The position numbers were made by a program, and so were the translations under genes. From Mucilaginibacter sp. CSA2-8R (GTDB lineage: Bacteria > Bacteroidota > Bacteroidia > Sphingobacteriales > Sphingobacteriaceae), in contig NZ_CP152389.1 in assembly GCF_038806765.1 (NCBI RefSeq), forward strand, positions 1,612,001-1,676,000: a DNA stretch of 64,000 nucleotides, in the 5' to 3' direction. A model generated the notes under the pieces. The model was not told where the DNA came from. It was given only the letters and a program-made list of their open reading frames with translations, and searched no databases. This document shows positions 52,205 to 60,569 of the stretch, piece by piece. Numbering within the stretch: position 1 is the stretch's first letter; every line of letters starts with the position of its first letter.

Positions 52205-53008
52205 ATGAATAAATACAAAGCAATCATTATTGGTACTGTCGCTGTTTTTTTAATTACATCTAACGCTCAGGCGCAATTCGGCGGGTTGCTGCAAAAAGCG
52301 AAAGACAGAGCAGCGCAAAAAGCAGGCGAAATGATGGATGGGAAAAAAGAGCCTAAAACAGAGCCTGTGTCCGGAAATAAAAGATTAAAAGTGAATGCTG
52401 CTTTCGATTTTTCTTCTGGAGATTCTGTGCTTTTTGTGGAAAGCTTTTCTGCAGTGCCGGCTGGAGCTACCGTCAGATCACTTAAAACGAACGGATCTGC
52501 CACGGTAGCCACGTTGGATGATATGCCTGGGAAATGGCTGTTAATGGAGGCCAACGCCACGTACAGGCTTACTAAGCAGCTTTTTTACCCAAAACGTTTC
52601 ACTGTAGAGTTTGATATCATTGTTGCTGCAGACAAAGTAAGTGATGTCGATCCTGTAATTTTCGGTTTTACTAATGACAATAGTGTCAGGGGATATATAC
52701 AGCAGGATGGAGCCCATACTACGCTGCAATATTATAATAATGATGATATTGTTGTGGGTAATGCGCACGGCAAGTATTTATCTACCAATTTTGATTTAAC
52801 TCCTTATAACAATCGTTCGATGCATGTTTCTATAATGGTGGATGGGGACCGGTTTGTGCTATATTTAGACAAAACTAAAATTACGGATACAGAATTATTT
52901 CTGCCATCCGAAACCAAAAATTTCTATCTGAGTGCCCCTTTGTCTTATCACAATGGTGCCAAAGTTTTGATTGGCAATCTTCGCATTGCCGGATTCAGAA
53001 AAGTATAA
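52205..53008 (+). CDS. Exported protein resembling the N-terminal part of OmpA-family proteins
   Basis: A 267-aa exported protein: signal peptide ending at AQAQ, then FGGLLQKAKDRAAQKAGEMM, a charged linker, and a concanavalin-like jelly-roll domain (FDFSSGDSVLFVESFSAVPAG, GKWLLMEANATYRLTKQLFYP, FTVEFDIIVAADK). This order is found at the start of longer Bacteroidota OmpA-family proteins, in which an OmpA peptidoglycan-binding domain follows. Here the ORF stops after the jelly roll with no OmpA domain. It is either a natural short variant or a truncated gene; no OmpA-like remnant was read downstream. Confidence 0.7.
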   Translation: MNKYKAIIIGTVAVFLITSNAQAQFGGLLQKAKDRAAQKAGEMMDGKKEPKTEPVSGNKRLKVNAAFDFSSGDSVLFVESFSAVPAGATVRSLKTNGSATVATLDDMPGKWLLMEANATYRLTKQLFYPKRFTVEFDIIVAADKVSDVDPVIFGFTNDNSVRGYIQQDGAHTTLQYYNNDDIVVGNAHGKYLSTNFDLTPYNNRSMHVSIMVDGDRFVLYLDKTKITDTELFLPSETKNFYLSAPLSYHNGAKVLIGNLRIAGFRKV

Positions 53009-53378
53009 GTCCAGCTTTCAGCTTCAAAAATTATACTTATCGGAGAACTAAGACTGAATGTTATTTTAACACCGTGACTGTATTTATATTTTAGAATTAC
53101 AAATTAGCGTTAAGCCTTCCTGACTTATGTGTTAACAAACCTGCAGCTTCTTAATTAGGGTTTATTTATCTTAAACAACCAACGTTGACAGATACGATTT
53201 TTATTCCCTGCGCATTCTGCGGCTTTAAAAATTGTGAGCAAAAGTTTTATAAAAGGGTTTAAGTGGATACTATCACGCATTGCTTAACAGCATTCCGCTA
53301 TTTAGTTACCCGAATGCAGCATGGGAAATACCGCTTTGCCTTAACCTCACTGACGTGGATGCAACTCAAGGGATAAGG
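53009..53378. other. Intergenic region, nothing recognised
   Basis: About 370 nt after the 267-aa gene. No ORF, hairpin or repeat I would support. Confidence 0.4.
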
Positions 53379-53555
53379 TTATTTCGATAAATAACTATCA
53401 AAGTCGTCTGACCACCAATTTTCAACATTGTGTTTGTTACAGAATGGTGCCATCTGCACATCACATAAAATTAAACGATTAATCGAGGGATCTATATAAT
53501 AAGGCCCTGCGCCAATGAAGCCGGTACGACCGGTAACTAAGAAGAATATAAGCAT
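53379..53555 (-). CDS. Small ORF or C-terminal gene remnant
   Basis: A 58-aa minus-strand ORF from ATG at 53555: MLIFFLVTGRTGFIGAG, YYIDPSINRLILCDVQM, CNKHNVENWWSDDFDSYLSK. The frame is open 7 codons further upstream without another ATG. The C-terminal part has the composition of a real protein (W-W, D-D-F-D, ordered turn). It lies 88 nt downstream of metE on the same strand. I cannot name a family; a truncated gene end is as likely as a small gene. Confidence 0.35.
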   Translation of the reverse strand: MLIFFLVTGRTGFIGAGPYYIDPSINRLILCDVQMAPFCNKHNVENWWSDDFDSYLSK

Positions 53556-53643
53556 ATAGCTTTGTTCTGTAAACGCTTATGACGTTCTAAAAAGCATTAC
53601 TAAGAATACGGTGGGCATTACGCCCGCCGTATCAAATATTGCC

Positions 53644-55938
53644 TTAAACGCTGATCTTTTCACGGGCTGCCTTAGCTGCGGCAACCATGTTTTCGAGTGC
53701 CGCTTTAGTCTCCGGCCATTTCCGGGTTTTCAAACCGCAATCCGGATTCACCCAAAGGTTTTGTGCTGGTAACAGGGCAGAAGCTTTAATTAAAAGTGAC
53801 ACCATTTCATCGGTTGTTGGTACCCGGGGCGAATGTATATCATATACGCCTGGGCCTATCTCATTCGGATATTTGAAATGGGCAAAAGCATGCAACAGCT
53901 CCATTTGTGAACGTGAGGTTTCAATGGTAATTACATCGGCGTCCATAGCTGCAATATGCTCAATAATCTGGTTAAATTCGCTGTAGCACATGTGGGTATG
54001 TATCTGCGTTTGGTCTTCAACACCACCAGCCGTAATGCGGAAGGCTTTTACCGCCCAGTCCAGATAGTGAGGGTGTTTGGCTTTGCGCAGGGGTAACCCT
54101 TCACGTATGGCTGCCTCATCAATCTGTATAATACCGATGCCTGCTTTTTCCAGCGCCAATACCTCATCACGTATTGCTAAGGCAATCTGGTTGGTGGTTA
54201 TGTCGCGCGGCTGGTCATCGCGCACAAAAGACCATTGCAGTATAGTTACGGGTCCGGTCAGCATACCTTTCATTAGCTTTTTGGTCTGCGCGGCGGCAAA
54301 GGTAATCCAATGCACGGTCATGTCCTGCCGGCGGCTTACGTCGCCGTAAATCACCGGAGGCTTTACACAACGGCTGCCATAGCTTTGTACCCAGCCATTC
54401 TTAGTAAACAGAAAGCCGTCCAACTGCTCACCAAAATACTCCACCATATCATTACGTTCAAACTCTCCGTGCACCAGTACATCCAAACCAAGGTTTTCTT
54501 GCCAGCGTATCACCTCCACAGTCGCTTCCCTGATGGCTTTTTCGTATTGTTCAGGTGTCAGATCGCCCTTCTTTAACTTGGCACGCAATTGCCGAATGTC
54601 TTCTGTTTGAGGAAATGACCCAATAGTGGTGGTAGGGAAAGCCGGCAGACTAAAACGTTCATGATGCAATTGCTGGCGTACAGGAAATGGGCTTTTGCGC
54701 GAAGCATCAGCTTCCGTAATGGCTGCTACCTGGTCTTTAACGTTTTGCTTATGTACCTTAACAGACGTGCGGCGGCTAGCTATGGCCGCTTTGTTTGCAG
54801 CTAATAGCGTATGATCTCCTTGTGCAATCTGTTTTAGTTCAACTACCTCAAACAGCTTTTGCCTGGCAAAGGCCATCCAGTTCCTGATCTCCGGATCGAT
54901 CGTGGTTTCCGCCTCCAGATCAATAGGGCTGTGCAACAAAGAGCATGATGGTGCAATGATGATGCGATCTGCACCTAATTTCGATATGGCTTTATTGATT
55001 AGGTTGATTGACTTTTCGTAGTCATTTTTCCAAATGTTACGGCCATCAATTAAACCCAAAGAAAGTGTCATATAGTTAGGGATAAATGCCAGCACTTCAT
55101 CCAGTTGCTCAGGGGCACGCACCAAATCGATGTGCAGGGCAGCAACCGGTAGGTTAACCGCTAACTGTGTGTTATCAAGTAGCCCCTCAAAGTACGTCGC
55201 TATCAAAATTTTGATACCGCTTACACGATTGGCGATAGAGCGGTAAGCATATTCGAATGCCTCCTTCTCTATTTTTGACAAGTCGAGTGCAAGACAAGGT
55301 TCGTCCAGTTGTATCCAGGCAGCCCCTAATTGCTTAAGGCGATTGATGATCTCAACATACAGGGGTATCAGCTTTTTAATCAAATCAATGCGATCAAAAT
55401 TTTCCTCTTTCTCTTTACCTAACAGCAGGTAACTCACCGGACCCAGTAACACCGGCTTAGCTTTTGCACCCAGTTGTTGTTGAGCGAGTGTGAATTCGCT
55501 AAAAATATTTTCTGAAAACAGCTTGAATTCCTGGTTGGCGCTAAACTCGGGTACAATATAATGGTAATTGGTATCCAGCCATTTAGTCATTTCCATAGCG
55601 GTTATATCCAAGTCACCCTTTTGATAACCGCGTGCCATAGCAAAGTATAAGTCGATCTCGCTATTGCCTTTAACGCCGGTAAGTACCTCGGCGTAACGTT
55701 TAGGTATGTTGCCTAACAGCAGGCTGGTATCCAGCACATGGTCATAAAAACTAAAATCATTGCACGGAATAAGGTCAATACCGGCCTCTAATTGGGTTTG
55801 CCAATTATCAGTTTTTATGGCTCGGGCCACTTGACTCAATTCGTCAAAGTTGATCTTTCCTGCCCAATATTGTTCACAGGCTTTTTTTAGTTGTCGCTGG
55901 CCACCAATGCGCGGGTAGCCAAGATTTTGAGTTAACAT
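53644..55938 (-). CDS. metE: Cobalamin-independent methionine synthase
   Basis: A 764-aa MetE, full length, transferring a methyl group from methyltetrahydrofolate-triglutamate to homocysteine in the cytoplasm. The N-terminal barrel has [16 protein letters not shown] and [12 protein letters not shown]; the C-terminal barrel has [32 protein letters not shown] and the zinc ligands in the H-x-C segment of [10 protein letters not shown] and Cys734 in [10 protein letters not shown] cobalamin riboswitch lies in the leader about 190 nt upstream of the start, the expected control for a B12-independent enzyme. The Lrp regulator gene is divergent. Confidence 0.97.
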   Translation of the reverse strand: MLTQNLGYPRIGGQRQLKKACEQYWAGKINFDELSQVARAIKTDNWQTQLEAGIDLIPCNDFSFYDHVLDTSLLLGNIPKRYAEVLTGVKGNSEIDLYFAMARGYQKGDLDITAMEMTKWLDTNYHYIVPEFSANQEFKLFSENIFSEFTLAQQQLGAKAKPVLLGPVSYLLLGKEKEENFDRIDLIKKLIPLYVEIINRLKQLGAAWIQLDEPCLALDLSKIEKEAFEYAYRSIANRVSGIKILIATYFEGLLDNTQLAVNLPVAALHIDLVRAPEQLDEVLAFIPNYMTLSLGLIDGRNIWKNDYEKSINLINKAISKLGADRIIIAPSCSLLHSPIDLEAETTIDPEIRNWMAFARQKLFEVVELKQIAQGDHTLLAANKAAIASRRTSVKVHKQNVKDQVAAITEADASRKSPFPVRQQLHHERFSLPAFPTTTIGSFPQTEDIRQLRAKLKKGDLTPEQYEKAIREATVEVIRWQENLGLDVLVHGEFERNDMVEYFGEQLDGFLFTKNGWVQSYGSRCVKPPVIYGDVSRRQDMTVHWITFAAAQTKKLMKGMLTGPVTILQWSFVRDDQPRDITTNQIALAIRDEVLALEKAGIGIIQIDEAAIREGLPLRKAKHPHYLDWAVKAFRITAGGVEDQTQIHTHMCYSEFNQIIEHIAAMDADVITIETSRSQMELLHAFAHFKYPNEIGPGVYDIHSPRVPTTDEMVSLLIKASALLPAQNLWVNPDCGLKTRKWPETKAALENMVAAAKAAREKISV

Positions 55939-56129
55939 GTACTAAACTTTTTTTAATGGTTAATGATCATCATAATAAGTTCTTTATGTTTTTAAACTCT
56001 GCTATGCGAAGATGCCCTAGACTTGTGTTTATCGTAAAAACAAGACATAGATGTCCCATTGGCCTTTGTTATAGACCTCATACATAAACATTGATCTGAC
56101 TTAAGCTTCTAATCGCGAAAGCATTGTCA

Positions 56130-56335
56130 ATACAGATGGGGCAGGTATCCTGACTTGTAACAGTTCTCATCTTCCTTCCCGCTTTTGGCAGTGGACTAAA
56201 TTGAAAAGAACTTGGGTATGTTACTTACAGTTGCGCGACAGTTCGTGATTCACACACAATTCCCTATTCATTTACCGCTAAGTAAAACCACATCCGATCG
56301 TTAAAAATTACAAAGAACATCACCTGCTCGTGGCA
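56130..56335 (-). promoter_or_regulatory. Cobalamin riboswitch in the metE leader
   Basis: Reading on the minus strand, the region has the B12-aptamer hallmarks: a GTGTGAATCACGAACTGTCGC-type core, GCGCAACTGTAA, a CCACTG segment, AAGCGGGAAGG, and the B12 box AGTCAGGATACCTGCC near the 3' end (about 56137-56152). It lies between a promoter-like element at 56352-56359 and metE at 55938. Cobalamin binding should lower metE expression. I did not compute the fold. Confidence 0.9.
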
Positions 56336-56351
56336 AGTGTAAAGTGCTGTG

Positions 56352-56359
56352 CAAATGTA
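56352..56359 (-). promoter_or_regulatory. -7 element of the metE leader promoter
   Basis: TACATTTG on the minus strand, identical to the element of the tRNA-Phe promoter, about 4 nt upstream of the presumed start of the riboswitch leader. The -33 region (GTTT-like) is weak. Confidence 0.6.
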
Positions 56360-56451
56360 TAAATCAAGAGATTGAAACTTTTAACGCGCAAGTAATAGGT
56401 GAAATATGCTTAATGGATATTATAAAATAGAATTTTTATCTTTTAAGACCT

Positions 56452-56459
56452 TACATTTG
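56452..56459 (+). promoter_or_regulatory. -7 element of the Lrp gene promoter
   Basis: TACATTTG, 23 nt before the Lrp ATG; predicted leader of about 20 nt. A TTT lies near the -33 position. Confidence 0.6.
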
Positions 56460-56482
56460 TTGTGTAGAAAGCGATTTAAACT

Positions 56483-56947
56483 ATGGATGCACTTGATGAG
56501 ATTGATTTAAAGCTTTTAAGGATACTGGGAAATAACTCGAGTTTTACGGTAAAAGAACTTTCTGCTCAGGTAAACCTCTCTTCAACGCCGGTTCTTCAGC
56601 GGGTAAAAAGGTTGGAGAGCAGTGGATTTATTAAGAAGTATATCGCATTGCTCGATCCTGAAAAATTGAGTAACGGATTTATGGTGTTCTGTAATATTAA
56701 ACTTAAACAGCACGACCGCAAGATAGGGCACCATTTTGTAGAAGATATTATGAGCATACATGAGGTTGTAGAATGTTATAATGTGTCGGGTGAGTACGAT
56801 TTTTTGCTTAAGGTTTTTGCCAGAGATATGAAGCATTATCAGGATTTTGTATTTAATAAGCTGGGCTCTGTCGAGAGTATAGGAAGCACCCACAGCACCT
56901 TCGTGATGGCAGAGATCAAGAATATGCATAATATTCATGTCTTTTAA
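56483..56947 (+). CDS. Lrp/AsnC-family transcriptional regulator
   Basis: A 154-aa regulator: N-terminal winged helix-turn-helix (LDEIDLKLLRILGNNSSFTVKELS start, then LSSTPVLQRVKRLESSGFIKKY) and C-terminal RAM domain (VVECYNVSGEYDFLLKVFARDM). Such proteins sense amino acids as dimers or octamers and control amino-acid genes. The divergent position next to metE and the aptamer suggests a role in methionine metabolism, but it may act elsewhere. Length fits the family. A single gene with its own promoter. Confidence 0.93.
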   Translation: MDALDEIDLKLLRILGNNSSFTVKELSAQVNLSSTPVLQRVKRLESSGFIKKYIALLDPEKLSNGFMVFCNIKLKQHDRKIGHHFVEDIMSIHEVVECYNVSGEYDFLLKVFARDMKHYQDFVFNKLGSVESIGSTHSTFVMAEIKNMHNIHVF

Positions 56948-57133
56948 ATTTGAAAATAAGTCACCGTACACTATTTGATGAAGTATAGCCTGGAAAAAAA
57001 CCTGCAGTCGGGATCAGGTATCTGTTGCAAGAGGTGAGTAATGAAGGCATAGGACGCTCAGAATTCCTTCGGCTGCAGAGTTAGTGAGAGATACAGACAG
57101 CCCTAAATCAACGTTTCCCTAAATAAACGTCTG

Positions 57134-57291
57134 ATGCCTGCCGCTGAGGTTTATGACAAGCTCAATGCTCAACAGGCTAACGCTCTGGCTGTGGCGCAGT
57201 TTGTTCAGTATGAATGGAACACATCATGATGACGGTAGAATACAATCAAGTGAATGTGACCATGATTGGCAACACCGCATTTCGATATTAA
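57134..57291 (+). pseudogene. Two overlapping mini-ORFs, probably the end of a broken gene
   Basis: ORF a (57134-57229, 31 aa: MPAAEVYDKLNAQQANALAV, AQFVQYEWNTS) overlaps ORF b (57226-57291, 21 aa: MMTVEYNQVNVTMIGNTAFR, Y) at ATGATGA. Both look protein-like, and b stops within the left arm of a terminator-like hairpin. The simplest reading is one gene end split by a frameshift. The family is not recognised. Confidence 0.35.
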
Positions 57292-57329
57292 ACATCCTAA
57301 GAGCTTATTAAGCTCTTAGGATGTTTAAT
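57287..57329. terminator. Perfect 20-bp inverted repeat
   Basis: Arms 57287-57306 and 57310-57329 are perfectly complementary with a 3-nt loop. A natural end for the remnant gene upstream, although there is no U-tract after it. Confidence 0.6.
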
Positions 57330-57593
57330 GGCTACTCATTCACCCCAAATAATACACCGTATGTTACTGGTGAATTAATAAAGTTACAGCTTTTGAACAG
57401 GCGTTGGTTGACGGTTTGATGCAACCAACTGTTATTAAGATACTACAGTTTATTCACCGGAGCAGAAAAGATTTTATGCTCCAGTGAATTTGGGTTTGCA
57501 AAACCTCAAATCAATGCATCTATAAAATTCAGCTTCTTTACAACTTTGTGAACGGCTTAACCTGTATTTTGAAACTTTATGGATGTTTCCGTT

Positions 57594-59360
57594 TCACTTT
57601 GCCTGCCTGTTGCTTTGAAGCTCCATCTTTGCATTGCCGTAAGCCGTGTTGATAAAAGCTCGCAAGACTTCAGCAGGTAATAGCAAACTGTTTGCCCTGC
57701 TGTAGCGCGCTATCTGTGTACCGCAGAACTCTCCTTTCAGATTAAAAACAGGACCACCGCACTGTTCAGGTTTTAGCACTGCATCGTTAGTGTAGACATG
57801 CGTAAAGCCGTCCCGGCGTCTACTTTTACCGCCCGCAAAGTGCTCGGCAGGGTGGCTGGAACTTGTTAGTGGGGGATAGGTCAACAGCAGGGCAAAGTGC
57901 AGTTCCTGGTTTTCCCGCTTAATGTGCAGACTGACTGTATCTCCGGGCCAGTACGTTGACATTGCTGTTGCGTAAGCTGTAGCGCTATCAATATGGGTTA
58001 AGCCAACTTGATTAACTACGTCTCCTGTTTTAATACCAGCCAGTGCCGCCGGTGAGCCGGGGCGAACAAAATATATTTTTGCCGGCTTGCTGCTTTTAGC
58101 AGCGGTGGCTCCCGAAAAACCGGCACTGCTCACTTTAGGCAATTCAGTGTCGGCGCTGCCTAAAATACTTACCGCTGCTGCAGTGTCAACCTGCGGAGAG
58201 ATCAGAAATGCGCCTGGTGTCATAGCTGCCATTATATTGGCATCAAACTGTTTAAATGTAATGCCGCCATTGATTGGTGACGAAGGATGCAGTAAAACCA
58301 GATCATTTGTTTTATCCCGAAAACCTACTTTAGCACGCACTCTTTTTTCAGGGGAAAAGATTACTATCACGGAGTCATCAACCATAGAGCTCTTAGAGAT
58401 AATGACTGAAGTGCCCATTGTTTTTTCCAGGGGTGTTCCGCGAAGTGATATCACAGTTCCCAAAATTCGCCTCACCTTATTATTCGCCCTGCTTTCAATA
58501 GCTACGACGGCCGGTATTTGATTTGTAGTTTTAAAAGCAGCGATATCTTCCGGTTTCAGCACCGCATACGTTTTGAGCTTAGGTATTATTGCGGACGTTA
58601 GCGCGTTTTGCGGTGGCAAGGCATGGTAAGTGGTTGCTGTTAACAGCGCCTGCCAGTGCTTCATGTATACATCAACAGGTACGTCATAGTTATTTTTTTC
58701 TGATACTTCTATAGCGCTATGAATGCCGATAACATGTCCGTCAATATCAAAAAGCGGACCTCCGGAATCGCCCGGTTCCATGATGCAGCTTGATTTAATG
58801 AAGCCACGATCATTAAGTGGATCTGTTACTACACCAAGCCGCACCGTTGGCTTATCTAAGTTAAGGCTCTCCGGATAAGCAATACTGATACAAGCCGCAT
58901 GCGGCTGTAATGATGCTGAGCTGCCAATTTCTGCAAACGGCCAGTTGCCTCGGGTCACAATTTTCATCAGGGCAACGTCTGGCCGGGTCTTATCTTCCGA
59001 AAGCTCTATTTTTCCTAAAGCAACGGCAATACAGTCACTGCCATCAGCAAACATAACCCGGTAAGTATTGGTTGGTGTTACCACATGCGCGGCGGTTAAG
59101 ATGTAACTATCTTTAACCACCACGCCGCTAAACTGTGCGCTGTTACGCTGATGAAGCAAAGTATCATATCCCCAAATGCGTACACATGCCGGCCGAGCCT
59201 TTGCTACTGCATCTGTTATTTGTTGCTGTAACTGTATGGCTTCCTTGTGCTGTGCTATTACAACTACTGGCAATAACAGTGATATGAAAATGGTAACAAA
59301 GCCTTTTTGCCAGCCGTGGCCTTTTACCGGGCTGTAGCTTCTATTTATCCGGCAAAGCAT
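57594..59360 (-). CDS. Trypsin-like serine protease with PDZ and degenerate second protease domain
   Basis: A 588-aa exported protein (hydrophobic segment residues 21-36). The first trypsin-like domain is complete: H92 in LTAAHVV, D128 in RPDVALMK and S199 in EPGDSGGPLFD. A second protease-like domain spans about 260-420 (GTVISLRG, TSVIISK, TNDLVLLHPSS), is interrupted by a PDZ-like segment (about 420-490: IYFVRPGSPAALAGIKTGDV), and ends with PEQCGGPVFNLKG, in which Cys534 replaces the catalytic serine. The second domain probably does not cleave, or uses cysteine. The gene overlaps the TlpA-like gene by 1 nt and ends the SusC-SusD-TlpA operon. Confidence 0.88.
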   Translation of the reverse strand: MLCRINRSYSPVKGHGWQKGFVTIFISLLLPVVVIAQHKEAIQLQQQITDAVAKARPACVRIWGYDTLLHQRNSAQFSGVVVKDSYILTAAHVVTPTNTYRVMFADGSDCIAVALGKIELSEDKTRPDVALMKIVTRGNWPFAEIGSSASLQPHAACISIAYPESLNLDKPTVRLGVVTDPLNDRGFIKSSCIMEPGDSGGPLFDIDGHVIGIHSAIEVSEKNNYDVPVDVYMKHWQALLTATTYHALPPQNALTSAIIPKLKTYAVLKPEDIAAFKTTNQIPAVVAIESRANNKVRRILGTVISLRGTPLEKTMGTSVIISKSSMVDDSVIVIFSPEKRVRAKVGFRDKTNDLVLLHPSSPINGGITFKQFDANIMAAMTPGAFLISPQVDTAAAVSILGSADTELPKVSSAGFSGATAAKSSKPAKIYFVRPGSPAALAGIKTGDVVNQVGLTHIDSATAYATAMSTYWPGDTVSLHIKRENQELHFALLLTYPPLTSSSHPAEHFAGGKSRRRDGFTHVYTNDAVLKPEQCGGPVFNLKGEFCGTQIARYSRANSLLLPAEVLRAFINTAYGNAKMELQSNRQAK

Positions 59361-60493
59361 TAATTGGCAAACATTGCAGCTAATTTCTTATTCAGTTCTT
59401 CGCCCCTTAAACCGGTGCTAAGCAGCTTCCCGTCTTTATCTACTAAAAATGTGGCCGGAATAGCAGATACCCCATACAAGCGGGCAACCGCATTGCTTTC
59501 GCCTTTAAGGTCGGATAGTTGTGGCCAGCTCATATTTTCTTGTTTAAGGGCCAGTAACCATTTTGATCTGCTGTTATCCAGAGACACTGATATAATTTCA
59601 AACCCCTTATCTTTATACTGTTTATACTGGTTAACAATATTTGGAACTTCCTGGCGGCACGGTGAGCACCAGCTTGCCCAAAAATCTATCAGCACCACTT
59701 TTCCCTTAAAAGATGATAATGTTACCGGTTTGCCATCAACGTTCACCTGTGTAAAATCTGGTGCTGCCGCGCCTACTTTAAGACGGTAATGGGCATTTAT
59801 AAATTCTTGTATTGTTTTTCCGGCATCGGTAGCCTGTATTTGGGGAGGCATCGTCTTAAAAACCTGTTCAGCAACAGTAACTGTTTTGTCATTTGCGGCA
59901 GTAGTAAATAATGCTACCGGCGCGTAATAAGAGTTTGGATTGCTTTTAGCAAACTGCAGGTTTTTGGTTTGATAGTCGCGCAGCATCTTAAAGTGGTGGC
60001 GTGCCACCTGGTTGGTAAAGGCTGTATCAGAAGCCAGTTCAGGAGCTGCTGCTATTTCGGCGTTAGAAATTTTATCAATATCCCATGGCATAGGGCCAAC
60101 GGCTTTAACATAGGTTGCATACTCTGCATACGTTTTAGACCCGGTAATCCGGGCATTGCTTAACGAATCTTTAGAGTCGATGATAAGGTTTTCGCCGCTA
60201 AAGTGAAAGTAAATAACATCGCTACCATGTGTGGCCCTATCCTTACCTACACCTTGATGATCAAGCGCCATGCGTGCAGAACTATACGGCTTTATTTTGC
60301 CGGCAAACTTAAAGTTGCCATTCACCAGGGTAGATGAGTCCAAGTGATCCTGACGGTCGGTCATGTAGTTCAGGTACACTTTAGCCGGAGCATTTAAAGA
60401 GCCAATATGGCCGGTAATGGTAAAATTCTGTGATTGTGCTGCGCCGGTGAGCGATATGAGCGATAAAGCCAGCACATTAAATATCTTTTTCAT
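59360..60493 (-). CDS. TlpA-like thioredoxin with N-terminal DUF4369
   Basis: A 377-aa exported protein: signal peptide ending near GAAQS, an N-terminal DUF4369 domain (TGHIGSLNAPAKVYLNY, HLDSSTLVNGNFKFAG), a helical middle and a C-terminal thioredoxin domain with the active site WCSPC (C276, C279), the cis-Pro in SAIPATF (P346) and FLVDKDGKLL. It should catalyse thiol-disulfide exchange in the periplasm. It lies 76 nt after the SusD gene and is coupled to the protease gene by a TAATG overlap. Thioredoxins of this layout often sit in Bacteroidota operons with SusCD. Confidence 0.92.
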   Translation of the reverse strand: MKKIFNVLALSLISLTGAAQSQNFTITGHIGSLNAPAKVYLNYMTDRQDHLDSSTLVNGNFKFAGKIKPYSSARMALDHQGVGKDRATHGSDVIYFHFSGENLIIDSKDSLSNARITGSKTYAEYATYVKAVGPMPWDIDKISNAEIAAAPELASDTAFTNQVARHHFKMLRDYQTKNLQFAKSNPNSYYAPVALFTTAANDKTVTVAEQVFKTMPPQIQATDAGKTIQEFINAHYRLKVGAAAPDFTQVNVDGKPVTLSSFKGKVVLIDFWASWCSPCRQEVPNIVNQYKQYKDKGFEIISVSLDNSRSKWLLALKQENMSWPQLSDLKGESNAVARLYGVSAIPATFLVDKDGKLLSTGLRGEELNKKLAAMFAN

Positions 60494-60569
60494 TTTTTTA
60501 GTTAAATATTTCTATTTGTTTCAAGGAGCTTTTTATTATCAGGCTGCTGTGAACAGCTTTAATGCATAC

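Larger units (their letters stand above)
56948..57593. other. Intergenic region with gene remnants and a hairpin
   Basis: About 650 nt. Two tiny overlapping ORFs (57134-57229 and 57226-57291) run into a perfect hairpin at 57287-57329, see separate entries. The remainder has no gene I can support. Confidence 0.5.
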
